Assembly: GCA_035472475.1 (NCBI GenBank) | Contig: DATIPA010000047.1 | Location: 1 to 64,000, forward strand | Origin: JAFAXD01 sp035472475 | Lineage (GTDB): Bacteria; Pseudomonadota; Alphaproteobacteria; Rhizobiales; Xanthobacteraceae | DNA: 64,000 nt | Direction: 5' to 3' | Part shown: piece after piece, positions 36,157 through 43,366 of the stretch | Numbering within the stretch: the first letter of the stretch is position 1 | Layout: the number at the start of each line of letters is the position of its first letter | Notes under the pieces: model-generated | The model's database searches: none | What the model saw: only the letters and a program-made list of their open reading frames with translations | What the model was told of the DNA's origin: nothing | Position numbers and translations under genes: made by a program

Positions 36157-37059
36157 CTAGGCGAAAAGGATCGACGACAATCGCTTGCGCCCATCGACCG
36201 TCGCTTCGTCGGTCGGGCCCCAGGCATCGAACAGTTGCACCAACTGCTTGCGGGCGCCGTCGTCGTTCCATTTCCGGTCGCGGCGCGCGATTTCGATCAG
36301 GTGATCGAGGGCTTCCTTGCGGTGCCTCTTCGCGTTGTGCGCGAGCGCAAGATCGAAACGCGCCTGATGGTCGAGTGGGTTGGCCGCAACCTTCTGCTCA
36401 AGCTCGGCGATCGGACCGAGCGCGCTGGCCTGCTCAGCGAGCTCAAGCGCGGCCCGCGCAGCCGCAACCGCAGTTTCGCCGCGCTTGCCCTCCGGGATCA
36501 TGGCGAGCGTCTGTTTGGCCTGGTCGAGCGCCCCCGTCGCTACGTAGCAACGCACAAGACCGGCGAGCGCCGGGACATTGGTTGGATCGTCGGCGAGGAT
36601 CCGGGCAAACAGATCGGCGGCGCCCGCCGCATTGCCCTCCGCGAGCGCCGATTCGGCGGCTTGCAGCAAATCCTTGTCTTCCGCGCTTACGCGGCCCTTG
36701 GTCAGTCGCTCGATGAAGGCCGTGACCTGCGATTCCGGAAGCGCGCCCAGAAAGCCATCAGCGGGTTGGCCGTTCACGAATGCAATGACGGCCGGGATCG
36801 ATTGAATCCCCATTTGGCCCGGGATCGACGGGTGCTCGTCGATATTCATCTTGACGAGCTTGAGTTTGCCTTTGGCGGCCCGGACAACCTTTTCAAGGAC
36901 TGGAGTGAGTTGTTTGCAGGGCCCGCACCAAGGGGCCCAAAAGTCGACCAGCACCGGCTGTCGCCGCGACTCCTCGATCACGTCCTTCACGAACGTCTGG
37001 GTCGTCGTGTCCTTAATCACGGTGTCGGCGGTGGTCGCCGCAGCACTGTCCTGCAACAT
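36157..37059 (-). CDS. Thioredoxin / co-chaperone YbbN (CnoX) family protein
   Basis: The 300-residue protein combines an N-terminal thioredoxin domain with the redox motif WCGPC at residues 44-48 and a C-terminal tetratricopeptide-like helical region rich in Ala (residues about 130-290). This is the YbbN/CnoX layout, a thioredoxin-like holdase that hands proteins to DnaK or GroEL. Unlike E. coli YbbN, which has SXXC, both cysteines are present, so it may be an active oxidoreductase. Start ATG 37059. It is the first gene of a minus-strand run ybbN-like, lon-domain, trm112-like, gst, pyrE. Confidence 0.93.
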   Translation of the reverse strand: MLQDSAAATTADTVIKDTTTQTFVKDVIEESRRQPVLVDFWAPWCGPCKQLTPVLEKVVRAAKGKLKLVKMNIDEHPSIPGQMGIQSIPAVIAFVNGQPADGFLGALPESQVTAFIERLTKGRVSAEDKDLLQAAESALAEGNAAGAADLFARILADDPTNVPALAGLVRCYVATGALDQAKQTLAMIPEGKRGETAVAAARAALELAEQASALGPIAELEQKVAANPLDHQARFDLALAHNAKRHRKEALDHLIEIARRDRKWNDDGARKQLVQLFDAWGPTDEATVDGRKRLSSILFA

Positions 37060-37217
37060 CGGGTGCGATCCTATAGGTTCCCCAACGGGCCCGCGGCCCG
37101 AAACGCCCGCGGATTAAATGGCGATGTGCCCGCCGATTGCAATCTCAACTTCCTAGAGGTGCCGACTGCACCGGCGGCGCTCTTGGCGCGTTTTGGGTGC
37201 CGCACATGCGCGGGCCG

Positions 37218-37718
37218 TTATATCACGGCCGATACCGGCTCGATCCGGGGTGTGTGACCAGTTGCCTCCAGAAAGCGCAACAGGCCTTCGCGGGAAATCG
37301 TGGTCGTCATCGTGTTGACGAGCGGATGATAGTTGAGACTGGCGTGCTCCAGCACGGCACGGTCGAGCACGATATTGACGGCGTGGCCGGCGTCATTGAT
37401 GGCGCCGAACGGGGTTACCGAGCCGGGTTCAACCCCCAACGTCGCCCGCATCGCGTCAGGCGAGCCGAATGAAAACCGGCCGCTACCGAACCGATGATGC
37501 AGGGTCTTGAGCGCGATTTGGGCGTCCTCGAGCGCCGTCACTAGGAAAAGGACGCCCTTTTTGTCCTTCAGGAACAGGTTCTTGGTATGCCCGCCTGGAA
37601 TTTGCCCGCGCAGCGCCCGCGACTGTTCGACGGTAAAGAGCGGTGGATGCTCGATGGTGGTGTGAGCCACGCCAATGCGGTCGAGAAATGCGAATAGATC
37701 AGCCGGGGTTGCGGGCAT
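37218..37718 (-). CDS. Prolyl-tRNA deacylase ProX (YbaK/PrdX family)
   Basis: ProX-type proteins clear misacylated Ala-tRNA-Pro in trans. The 166-residue product matches the YbaK/aa-tRNA editing domain with HTTIEHPPLFTVEQSRALRGQIPGGHTKNLFLKDKKG, the Lys/Phe strand at the substrate pocket, PGSVTPFGAINDAGHAVNIVLD and NYHPLVNTMTTTIS. Length matches the single-domain PrdX/ProX group. Start ATG 37718. It is on the minus strand upstream of the ybbN-like gene but 158 bp away; a tRNA-Gly gene lies on the other side. Confidence 0.9.
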   Translation of the reverse strand: MPATPADLFAFLDRIGVAHTTIEHPPLFTVEQSRALRGQIPGGHTKNLFLKDKKGVLFLVTALEDAQIALKTLHHRFGSGRFSFGSPDAMRATLGVEPGSVTPFGAINDAGHAVNIVLDRAVLEHASLNYHPLVNTMTTTISREGLLRFLEATGHTPRIEPVSAVI

Positions 37719-37874
37719 CCGCGGTGTTTAGAGCACTTTTCGAAGCTGCTTCAACGGTGCTGCTGTGGATTTGGCCGGTTGCCGGCTGGTCCGGGCGGTT
37801 TCCCCGGTTGCAAACGCCAAAACCTTTTGCGATATGGATGCCCCCTAGGAACAATAAACGACCGCCGGGCGGAT

Positions 37875-37949
37875 GCGGGTGTAGCTCAGGGGTAGAGCAC
37901 AACCTTGCCAAGGTTGGGGTCGAGGGTTCGAATCCCTTCGCCCGCTCCA
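37875..37949 (+). tRNA. tRNA-Gly (anticodon GCC)
   Basis: The sequence folds as a complete cloverleaf: acceptor stem GCGGGTG with CGCCCGC (one G-T pair), D arm GTAGCTCAGGGGTAGAGCAC, anticodon stem CAACC/GGTTG with loop TTGCCAA giving anticodon GCC, T arm GAGGGTTCGAATCCCTT, discriminator T and an encoded CCA. The U73 discriminator and GCC anticodon identify glycine. Confidence 0.97.
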
Positions 37950-38199
37950 ATTCCCGGACGGATTTATTCAGCACGGGGAGAACTTGATGCCGATCAAAGC
38001 GGCCGGCGTTGTGCGGGAGTTGTTGCGCGAGCCAGCCCGGGAGTCAGGCGGAGCGTGGCGGGCTGCAGCGATCTTCCTCCCGCGCAGTGACGCTAGACCA
38101 ATCCGAATTCCCGGCGATGGCTCGCGCGCAAAGAGTGCGAGGCGCGAACTCGGCCGACTGATTGCGCCGCGCCGCCTGGCATCCTGATCCAGTACCCGT

Positions 38200-39942
38200 T
38201 CAGTATCCGGCAGCGAGCGCGCCGCGCGACCGTGCGTCGGCGGCGCCGACGAACCCGTCCGGCGTCACTGCAATCGAATGGGCGGCGCCCGACACCGGCC
38301 CAACCCTGATGACGTGACCGCGCGTCTCCAGCGCCCGGATGGTCGCCAGTGGAAGGCCCCGTTCGACCACTACAACATCAGGCAGCCACTGATGGTGCAC
38401 GCGCGGAGCCGCGACGGCATCCGCGATCTCTTCTTGGAAGTCGATTGCGTTGACGACGACCTGCAGCACAGTCGTGATGATGCGGCTGCCGCCGGGTGCG
38501 CCGGTGACGAGAACCGGCTTGCCGTTCTTGAGCACAATTGTTGGAGTCATTGACGACAGCGGCCTCTTGCCGGGGCCCGGCGCATTGGCGGCGCCGCCGA
38601 CAAGCCCGAACGCGTTGGGAGCCCCCGGCTTGGCGGCAAAATCGTCGAGTTCGTTGTTGAGCAAAATCCCTGTACCGGCGGCGACCAGTCCGAGCCCGTA
38701 GTTGATGTTGAGCGTGGTGGTGTTTGCGACCGCGTTGCCGAAGCGGTCAACCACGGAGAAGTGCGTGGTGTTACCGCCGGTTTCGGCCGCCGGACCGCCG
38801 CCCCGAATCTCACGCGCCGGCCGCGCGCGCGCCAGATCGATGCGCGCGCGCAGGGAGGCCGCGTAGGCCTTCGAGATCAGGCGCTCGGTCGGAACCGTGA
38901 TGGCGTCGCTGTCGCCGAGGAATTCCGCGCGGTCGGCGTACGCGAGCTTCATCGACTCGATCAACAAGTGCAGCGCGTCGGGGGATTCGGCCGCGAAGCT
39001 GCGCAGCGGGAAATCCTCCAGGATATTGAGCATCTCGATCAGATGAATGCCGCCCGACGACGGCGGCGGCATCGAGACGATGTCGTAGCCGCGATAGGTC
39101 CCGCGCACGGCTTCGCGCTCGACCGCGCGATAGGACTTGAGATCGTCAAGCGTCATTCGCCCGCCGGCGGCGCTGACGGACGCAACAATTTTTTCAGCCA
39201 TAGGCCCTTGGTAGAAAGCCTGCGGACCGCCGTCCGAGATTGCCTGCAGCGAAGCGGCGAGGTCGGGCTGCACCAGCGTGTCACCCAGTTCGAGCGGTGT
39301 CCCATCCGCTCTGAAGAACGCCGACCGCGGCGACCAGCGTTGCAGTCGGCGCGCCGAAATCTGCAGCGTGTCGAACAGATCGTCCGTCACGACGACGCCG
39401 GTACGCGCCATTGCGATGGCCGGAGCGATCAGTTGGGCGAGGGTAAATCTACCCGAGCCATAGCGCGCGTGCGCGAGTGCGAGACCGGCGACGCTCCCGG
39501 GCACGCCGACGGCCAAGCCGGTGTTGAGGGACTTGTTCGGATCGGCCTCGCCTCGGTCATTGAGGAACGTGTCGCTCCTGATTGCCGCAGGCGCGGTCTC
39601 GCGATAGTCGATTGTCACCGCCTTGGCTTGCTTGGCGAAATGCACAACCATGAAGCCACCGCCTCCGACATTGCCGGCGCGTGGCAGCGTTACGGCGAGC
39701 GCAAAACCCACGGCGACGGCGGCGTCGACCGCATTGCCGCCGCGCCGAAGAATGTCGACACCGACTTCGGTTGCGCGCGCCTCCTGGCTCACGACCATGC
39801 CGTTGCGCGCGGTCGCCGACAACGCGCGCGCCTCACCGGTGCTCGGCGCCGCGTCGGGCAACGCTTGCGCCCGCGCAATCACGGGCGACAATGCCAGGAG
39901 GGTGACCGCCTGGCGCCGGGTTATATCAAGCGGCTTACGCAA
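38200..39942 (-). CDS. ggt: Gamma-glutamyltransferase
   Basis: GGT cleaves or transfers the gamma-glutamyl group of glutathione in the periplasm. The 580-residue precursor has a Tat-like signal (ITRRQAVTLLALSPVIARAQA), the NVGGGGFMVVHFA and GLAVGVPGSVAGLALAHARYG segments of the large subunit, and the self-cleavage nucleophile Thr in GGNTTHFSVVD near residue 391, then PLSSMTPTIVLKNG and TGAPGGSRIITT. The start is TTG at 39942, immediately after the stop codon of the upstream gene; AAGGA lies upstream within that gene, so translation is probably coupled. Confidence 0.94.
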   Translation of the reverse strand: MRKPLDITRRQAVTLLALSPVIARAQALPDAAPSTGEARALSATARNGMVVSQEARATEVGVDILRRGGNAVDAAVAVGFALAVTLPRAGNVGGGGFMVVHFAKQAKAVTIDYRETAPAAIRSDTFLNDRGEADPNKSLNTGLAVGVPGSVAGLALAHARYGSGRFTLAQLIAPAIAMARTGVVVTDDLFDTLQISARRLQRWSPRSAFFRADGTPLELGDTLVQPDLAASLQAISDGGPQAFYQGPMAEKIVASVSAAGGRMTLDDLKSYRAVEREAVRGTYRGYDIVSMPPPSSGGIHLIEMLNILEDFPLRSFAAESPDALHLLIESMKLAYADRAEFLGDSDAITVPTERLISKAYAASLRARIDLARARPAREIRGGGPAAETGGNTTHFSVVDRFGNAVANTTTLNINYGLGLVAAGTGILLNNELDDFAAKPGAPNAFGLVGGAANAPGPGKRPLSSMTPTIVLKNGKPVLVTGAPGGSRIITTVLQVVVNAIDFQEEIADAVAAPRVHHQWLPDVVVVERGLPLATIRALETRGHVIRVGPVSGAAHSIAVTPDGFVGAADARSRGALAAGY

Positions 39943-40635
39943 TCAGATACGTCCTTGCTGGTGATAAACGGTGTTCGGCCGCATGTCAGTCGCGGAAGCA
40001 ACGCGGTTCGACATATTGAAGAAGGCGGCGACCGCAGCGATGTCGAAGATATCGCGTTCGGAGAATCCGGCGCGTCGCAGTGTGTCACGGTCAGCGTCTT
40101 CGATCGTCCACGGCTCGCGCGTCAGTTTGACGGCGAAATCCAGCATGGCGCGCTGTCGTTTGCTGAGCCGCGCGGCCCGATAGTTCATGGCCATCAGTTC
40201 ACCGAGTGGCGGATCGCCGGACAGCACTCGCACAGCGGCCCCATGCGCGACCAGGCAATAGTAGCAATGGTTCTCCGACGATACGGCGACCGCGATCATC
40301 TCGCGCTCGAGCTTGGACAGCCCGGAGGGGGCAAGCATCAGATCGTTGTATATGGCGACGAAGGCCTCAAGCTTCGCCATGTCGAACGCATAGGCCTTGA
40401 GCACGTTGGGCACAAAGCCCAGCTTCACTTGGCATTTGTCGAAATAAGCCTGCATCGCCGGGGTGAGCGCGGCCTGCTGAAGGCCCAAGGCGGTAATGCG
40501 GGTGTCGTCATCGGCGGCCGCACTGGTTGCGGTTGCCTCCACGCGCGCGCTCCCGTGGGTTTTCGGCTGCGCCGCCGTGCCGGATTTATGCAATTGTTTG
40601 GGCTTGGCTTTTACGGCCGCTTTGGCATTGGCCAC
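39943..40635 (-). CDS. AhpD-like / carboxymuconolactone decarboxylase family peroxidase-related protein
   Basis: The 230-residue protein has a basic, Ala/Lys-rich N-terminal tail of about 55 residues and an AhpD-like domain with the redox motif SSENHCYYCLVAHGAAVR (Glu, CxxC, His). This is the active-site pattern of alkylhydroperoxidase-type proteins in the peroxidase-related group (TIGR01926-like). The GTG at 40635 is chosen because AGGAG lies six bases upstream; the frame continues upstream into an inverted repeat. Its stop codon abuts the ggt start, which suggests an operon linked to thiol metabolism. Confidence 0.86.
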   Translation of the reverse strand: MANAKAAVKAKPKQLHKSGTAAQPKTHGSARVEATATSAAADDDTRITALGLQQAALTPAMQAYFDKCQVKLGFVPNVLKAYAFDMAKLEAFVAIYNDLMLAPSGLSKLEREMIAVAVSSENHCYYCLVAHGAAVRVLSGDPPLGELMAMNYRAARLSKRQRAMLDFAVKLTREPWTIEDADRDTLRRAGFSERDIFDIAAVAAFFNMSNRVASATDMRPNTVYHQQGRI

Positions 40636-40666
40636 GGTATGCTCCTGGTTTTGAACCGCCGGCACA

Positions 40667-40741
40667 CTAGTGTTCCGGTTCCGAAGTTCGCCACACATTG
40701 CAGCACGCTCGGCGCGAACTTCGGAATCGAAAGAACACTAG
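40667..40741. repeat. Inverted-repeat element C1 (first half of composite)
   Basis: Left arm 40667-40691 reads CTAGTGTTC then TTCCGAAGTTCGC; right arm 40714-40741 is its complement with a three-base insertion, ending in GAACACTAG. The termini CTAGTG/CACTAG recur in elements C2 and D1. It lies 32 bp upstream of the AhpD-like start codon. Confidence 0.82.
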
Positions 40742-40754
40742 CAAATCTATGATT

Positions 40755-40832
40755 CTAGTGCCCCTTTTTGAACCCGACGTTCGCAATCGGACTCGCGGCA
40801 TGGGCATGCGAACTTCGGGTTCGGGGCACTAG
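40755..40832. repeat. Inverted-repeat element C2 (second half of composite)
   Basis: Left arm 40755-40785 begins CTAGTGCCCC and ends CGTTCGCA; right arm 40807-40832 begins TGCGAACTTCGGG and ends GGGGCACTAG. A 13-base linker joins it to C1. The linker is almost identical to the one joining D1 and D2 at 57014-57026. Confidence 0.82.
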
Positions 40833-40993
40833 CAAGATTCTCCAAGTGTGGGTCGCGGTGCCGCGTTACAATAGCGAAGTGACGGCGACGTCCGGCTTTC
40901 CCCTGCTCGAGACGGTGACTAAATCAAAGGTGCAGCTCAGGTGCCACACTGGTACGCCGTGCAGAAATAACCCGAGCAAATTGGATACCGGTC
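40833..40993. other. Promoter region of the AraC-type regulator, no gene seen
   Basis: With the C1-C2 repeats this completes a 358-bp gap between divergent genes. It contains no credible open frame. A GTGCCACACTGGTAC stretch with partial symmetry (about 40940-40954) could be an operator, but nothing specific can be assigned. Confidence 0.4.
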
Positions 40994-41845
40994 ATGCGGT
41001 CCCAAGCGCTGACGCGATCCGAGGCATTTGCGGTCACGGACCATCGCTGTAGCGCGGGCCCTGCCGATGCGCCGTTCACCGAGCAGCACAAAGGCTTCTC
41101 TATCTCCTACGTGCGCAAAGGGAGCTTCGGATACCAACGGCACGACCAAACATTTGAACTTATCGCTGGGTCGATCCTCGTGGGGCGGGCGGGCGCGGAG
41201 TACCGATGCACCCACGATCATCACGCCGGGGGCGATGAGTGCTTGTCGTTCGATCTAGCACCAGCGGTGGTCGAATGGATCGGCGGCGGCAGCGAGGTAT
41301 GGCAAATTGGCTGCATGCCGCCGCTGCCCGAGTTGATGGTTGCCGGAGAGCTTGCGCAGACGGCAGCCGAGGGGCGAGGCGACATCAGCCTCGAAGAGGC
41401 CGGATGGCTGTTCATCACCCGCAGTGTCGGCACGATCGCTGGCCGTCGGCGCAAAACGCGGCGCTTGCATCCGCGGGACCGCCGGCGCGCCGTCGAAGCT
41501 GCGCTGTGGCTCGATGAGAACGCGCACGAGCCGCTCAATCTCGACCGCGTTGCTCGCACCGCCGGACTTAGCCCGTTCCACTTTCTGCGGTTGTTCGCGC
41601 AAGTACTCGGGGTGACGCCGCATCAATATCTGGTGCGCGCGAGGTTGCGTCGGGCAGCGCGGCTTTTGGCCGACGAAGACCGTTCGATCACCGATGTTGC
41701 GCTCGACGTCGGATTTGCCGATTTGTCCAACTTTGTCCGCACGTTCCATCGCGCTGCCGGCGTTTCGCCGCGCGCTTTTCGTGCGGCCGCGCGCGGAAAT
41801 CGCAAGTTCTTCCAAGATCGCTTCCCGGTGCTCGCGCAAGGATGA
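40994..41845 (+). CDS. AraC family transcriptional regulator
   Basis: The 283-residue protein has an N-terminal cupin-like effector domain (GFSISYVRKGSFGYQ, CLSFDLAP) and a C-terminal double helix-turn-helix: NLDRVARTAGLSPFHFLRLFAQVLGVTPHQYLVRARLRRAARLLADEDRSITDVALDVGFADLSNFVRTFHRAAGVSP is the full AraC DNA-binding pattern, spanning about residues 175-255. Start ATG 40994. It is followed after 21 bp by a VOC-family gene with a strong ribosome-binding site, so the two are likely an operon and the regulator may respond to that enzyme's substrate. Confidence 0.93.
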   Translation: MRSQALTRSEAFAVTDHRCSAGPADAPFTEQHKGFSISYVRKGSFGYQRHDQTFELIAGSILVGRAGAEYRCTHDHHAGGDECLSFDLAPAVVEWIGGGSEVWQIGCMPPLPELMVAGELAQTAAEGRGDISLEEAGWLFITRSVGTIAGRRRKTRRLHPRDRRRAVEAALWLDENAHEPLNLDRVARTAGLSPFHFLRLFAQVLGVTPHQYLVRARLRRAARLLADEDRSITDVALDVGFADLSNFVRTFHRAAGVSPRAFRAAARGNRKFFQDRFPVLAQG

Positions 41846-41866
41846 TCTCTCCAAAAGGAGATCATC

Positions 41867-42229
41867 ATGTACGATCATATCGGGCTGACCGTGAACGATG
41901 TGGGGGCAAGCGTGCGCTTCTACCAATCAGCGCTCGCAGCACTTGGCTTTGCGCTGATCTCGCAAGACGATGCGGGCGCAGGGTTTGGGCCGAACGGCCA
42001 GGCCGCGTTCTGGCTTTACGCGGGCAAACGACTGCCGGATTCTGGGGTACATATTGCGTTTCAATCGCCGGATCGGGCTGCGGTCGGGCGTTTCCATGCC
42101 AGCGGCCTAACGGCGGGCGGGCGTGATCACGGGCGTCCGGGCTTGCGCGCCGACTACAGTCCCAAGTACTACGCGGCGTTTCTGCTCGATCCGGACGGCA
42201 ACAACATCGAGGCTGTTTGTCTGCGCTGA
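41867..42229 (+). CDS. VOC family protein (glyoxalase/dioxygenase-like)
   Basis: The 120-residue protein is a single vicinal-oxygen-chelate domain: YDHIGLTVNDVGASVRFYQSALAALGF carries the first metal-ligand His at residue 4, HIAFQSPDRAAVGRFHASGL the second, and YAAFLLDPDGNNIEAV the Glu ligand at the end. Substrate is unknown; fosfomycin-, glyoxalase- and dioxygenase-like relatives share this form. AAAAGGAGAT lies just upstream of ATG 41867. It follows the AraC regulator and is convergent with the cytochrome gene. Confidence 0.9.
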   Translation: MYDHIGLTVNDVGASVRFYQSALAALGFALISQDDAGAGFGPNGQAAFWLYAGKRLPDSGVHIAFQSPDRAAVGRFHASGLTAGGRDHGRPGLRADYSPKYYAAFLLDPDGNNIEAVCLR

Positions 42230-42249
42230 TTGCTCGGGCACGACGCTGA

Positions 42250-43269
42250 CTATCTGGATTTTGATTGCTCGGAGCGCAGGCGGCGATCCTCGGTTTCGAT
42301 CGGGCCAAACGGACCGTACTTGTGCTGCACCTCCGAGAAGCCGTCCGCATAGGGACCGTACGGCGTGTCGACCGGCTTGGCGACCCGGTCAGGGAAGTCG
42401 GCCGCAAGATCGGCTTTGCGTGGCCGCGGCTGCGACACCACATATGCGCCCGCGTCCCACGCATCGTCTTGCGAAACCAGCGGCTGCGACCAGTTCGCGC
42501 CGTTCGGCATGTTGGAGTGCGCGAAGTTCGCGATGGTGATCAGCCGATTCATTCCGGCGCCGTCGTTAAAGCTGTCCGAGCCCCATAATGGCGGCACCAG
42601 ATAGCCGAGCGCGTCCGTTGCGCTCCCGTTACGGACTCCGGCGCCGTCGGTGCCGTGGCACTCGGCCGCGCAGGTGCGGTTGAAGACGCGCTGTCCACGC
42701 TCGGGGTCGGCCGCGCGCGCGAGCAGCGGCATCGATCCGGCGCCTTGCCCGAGTACATCGGCGTCCGTGCTGATGCCGCTCGAGAGTACCTTCAGATAGG
42801 TGACAAGTGCCGCAAGCTCGCGCGAAGCGGCCGGCAGCGCGCGCCCGTTCATGCTGCGCACCATGCAATTGTTGACCCGGTCCTCGATCGTTGATTCCTG
42901 GCCGGTGCGTTTGCTGTACGCCGGATAATCCGCGTAGACCCCGACCAGCAGCAGTCCGAACTTCTTCAAGCCCGCGTCGAGGTGACAGTTTGCACAAGCG
43001 AGATTGTTGCCGGCGAACCGCTTCTCGGGATTGCTCACGTTCGGCCCGATATGCGCGTAGGTCGCGGTGATCAGCGAGCGCCCGTAGCGCGCTAGGCGGC
43101 CCTGCTCGTTGTCGGGGAGCTGGTCGACGATGGGAATGTTCCACGTCACCACGGGGGCGCGCGGTCGCGGCGGCGCGGTCTGACCGAACGCCCCCGCGAC
43201 GGCAATAGCGGCCGCCGTCGACATGCCGAGCGGAATTGCGATGCTTGCTGGTATTCCAATCGTTGCCAT
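42250..43269 (-). CDS. Diheme c-type cytochrome (TsdA/SoxA-like) with one CX3CH motif
   Basis: The 339-residue exported protein has a hydrophobic N-terminal segment (residues about 7-30) as signal peptide. The first heme site is CANCH at residues 92-96. The second is CAAECH at 200-205, with three rather than two residues between the cysteines. NNCMVRSMNGRALP lies between them, as in COG3258 cytochromes related to thiosulfate dehydrogenase TsdA. No sulfur-oxidation genes are nearby, so the electron donor is unknown. ATG 43269 has AGGGGAG upstream. It is divergent from the glutamate dehydrogenase gene. Confidence 0.88.
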   Translation of the reverse strand: MATIGIPASIAIPLGMSTAAAIAVAGAFGQTAPPRPRAPVVTWNIPIVDQLPDNEQGRLARYGRSLITATYAHIGPNVSNPEKRFAGNNLACANCHLDAGLKKFGLLLVGVYADYPAYSKRTGQESTIEDRVNNCMVRSMNGRALPAASRELAALVTYLKVLSSGISTDADVLGQGAGSMPLLARAADPERGQRVFNRTCAAECHGTDGAGVRNGSATDALGYLVPPLWGSDSFNDGAGMNRLITIANFAHSNMPNGANWSQPLVSQDDAWDAGAYVVSQPRPRKADLAADFPDRVAKPVDTPYGPYADGFSEVQHKYGPFGPIETEDRRLRSEQSKSR

Positions 43270-43366
43270 AATGCGCTCCCCTTGCCCTCTTATAAGGCCA
43301 CGGCGATGCTTCGGAAACGCGAAAGCACCCGATCGCGACCGGGGTCCAGAACCGGACGGAGCGTCC

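Noticed and set aside
37984..38187. 67-codon frame after tRNA-Gly
   Set aside because: It is Arg/Ala-rich with no ribosome-binding site or motif; probably not a gene.
38761..40752. 663-codon open frame on the plus strand
   Set aside because: It is antisense to ggt and the AhpD-like gene, is Arg/Gly/His-rich without recognisable motifs, and reflects the codon bias of high-GC genes on the opposite strand.
40667..40832. CRISPR-like array
   Set aside because: The repeats are two different palindromes, not direct repeats with spacers, and no cas genes are present anywhere in the window.
43223..43366. N-terminal extension of the glutamate dehydrogenase frame
   Set aside because: It would overlap the divergent cytochrome gene and adds residues not typical of the family; the ATG at 43367 has its own ribosome-binding site.
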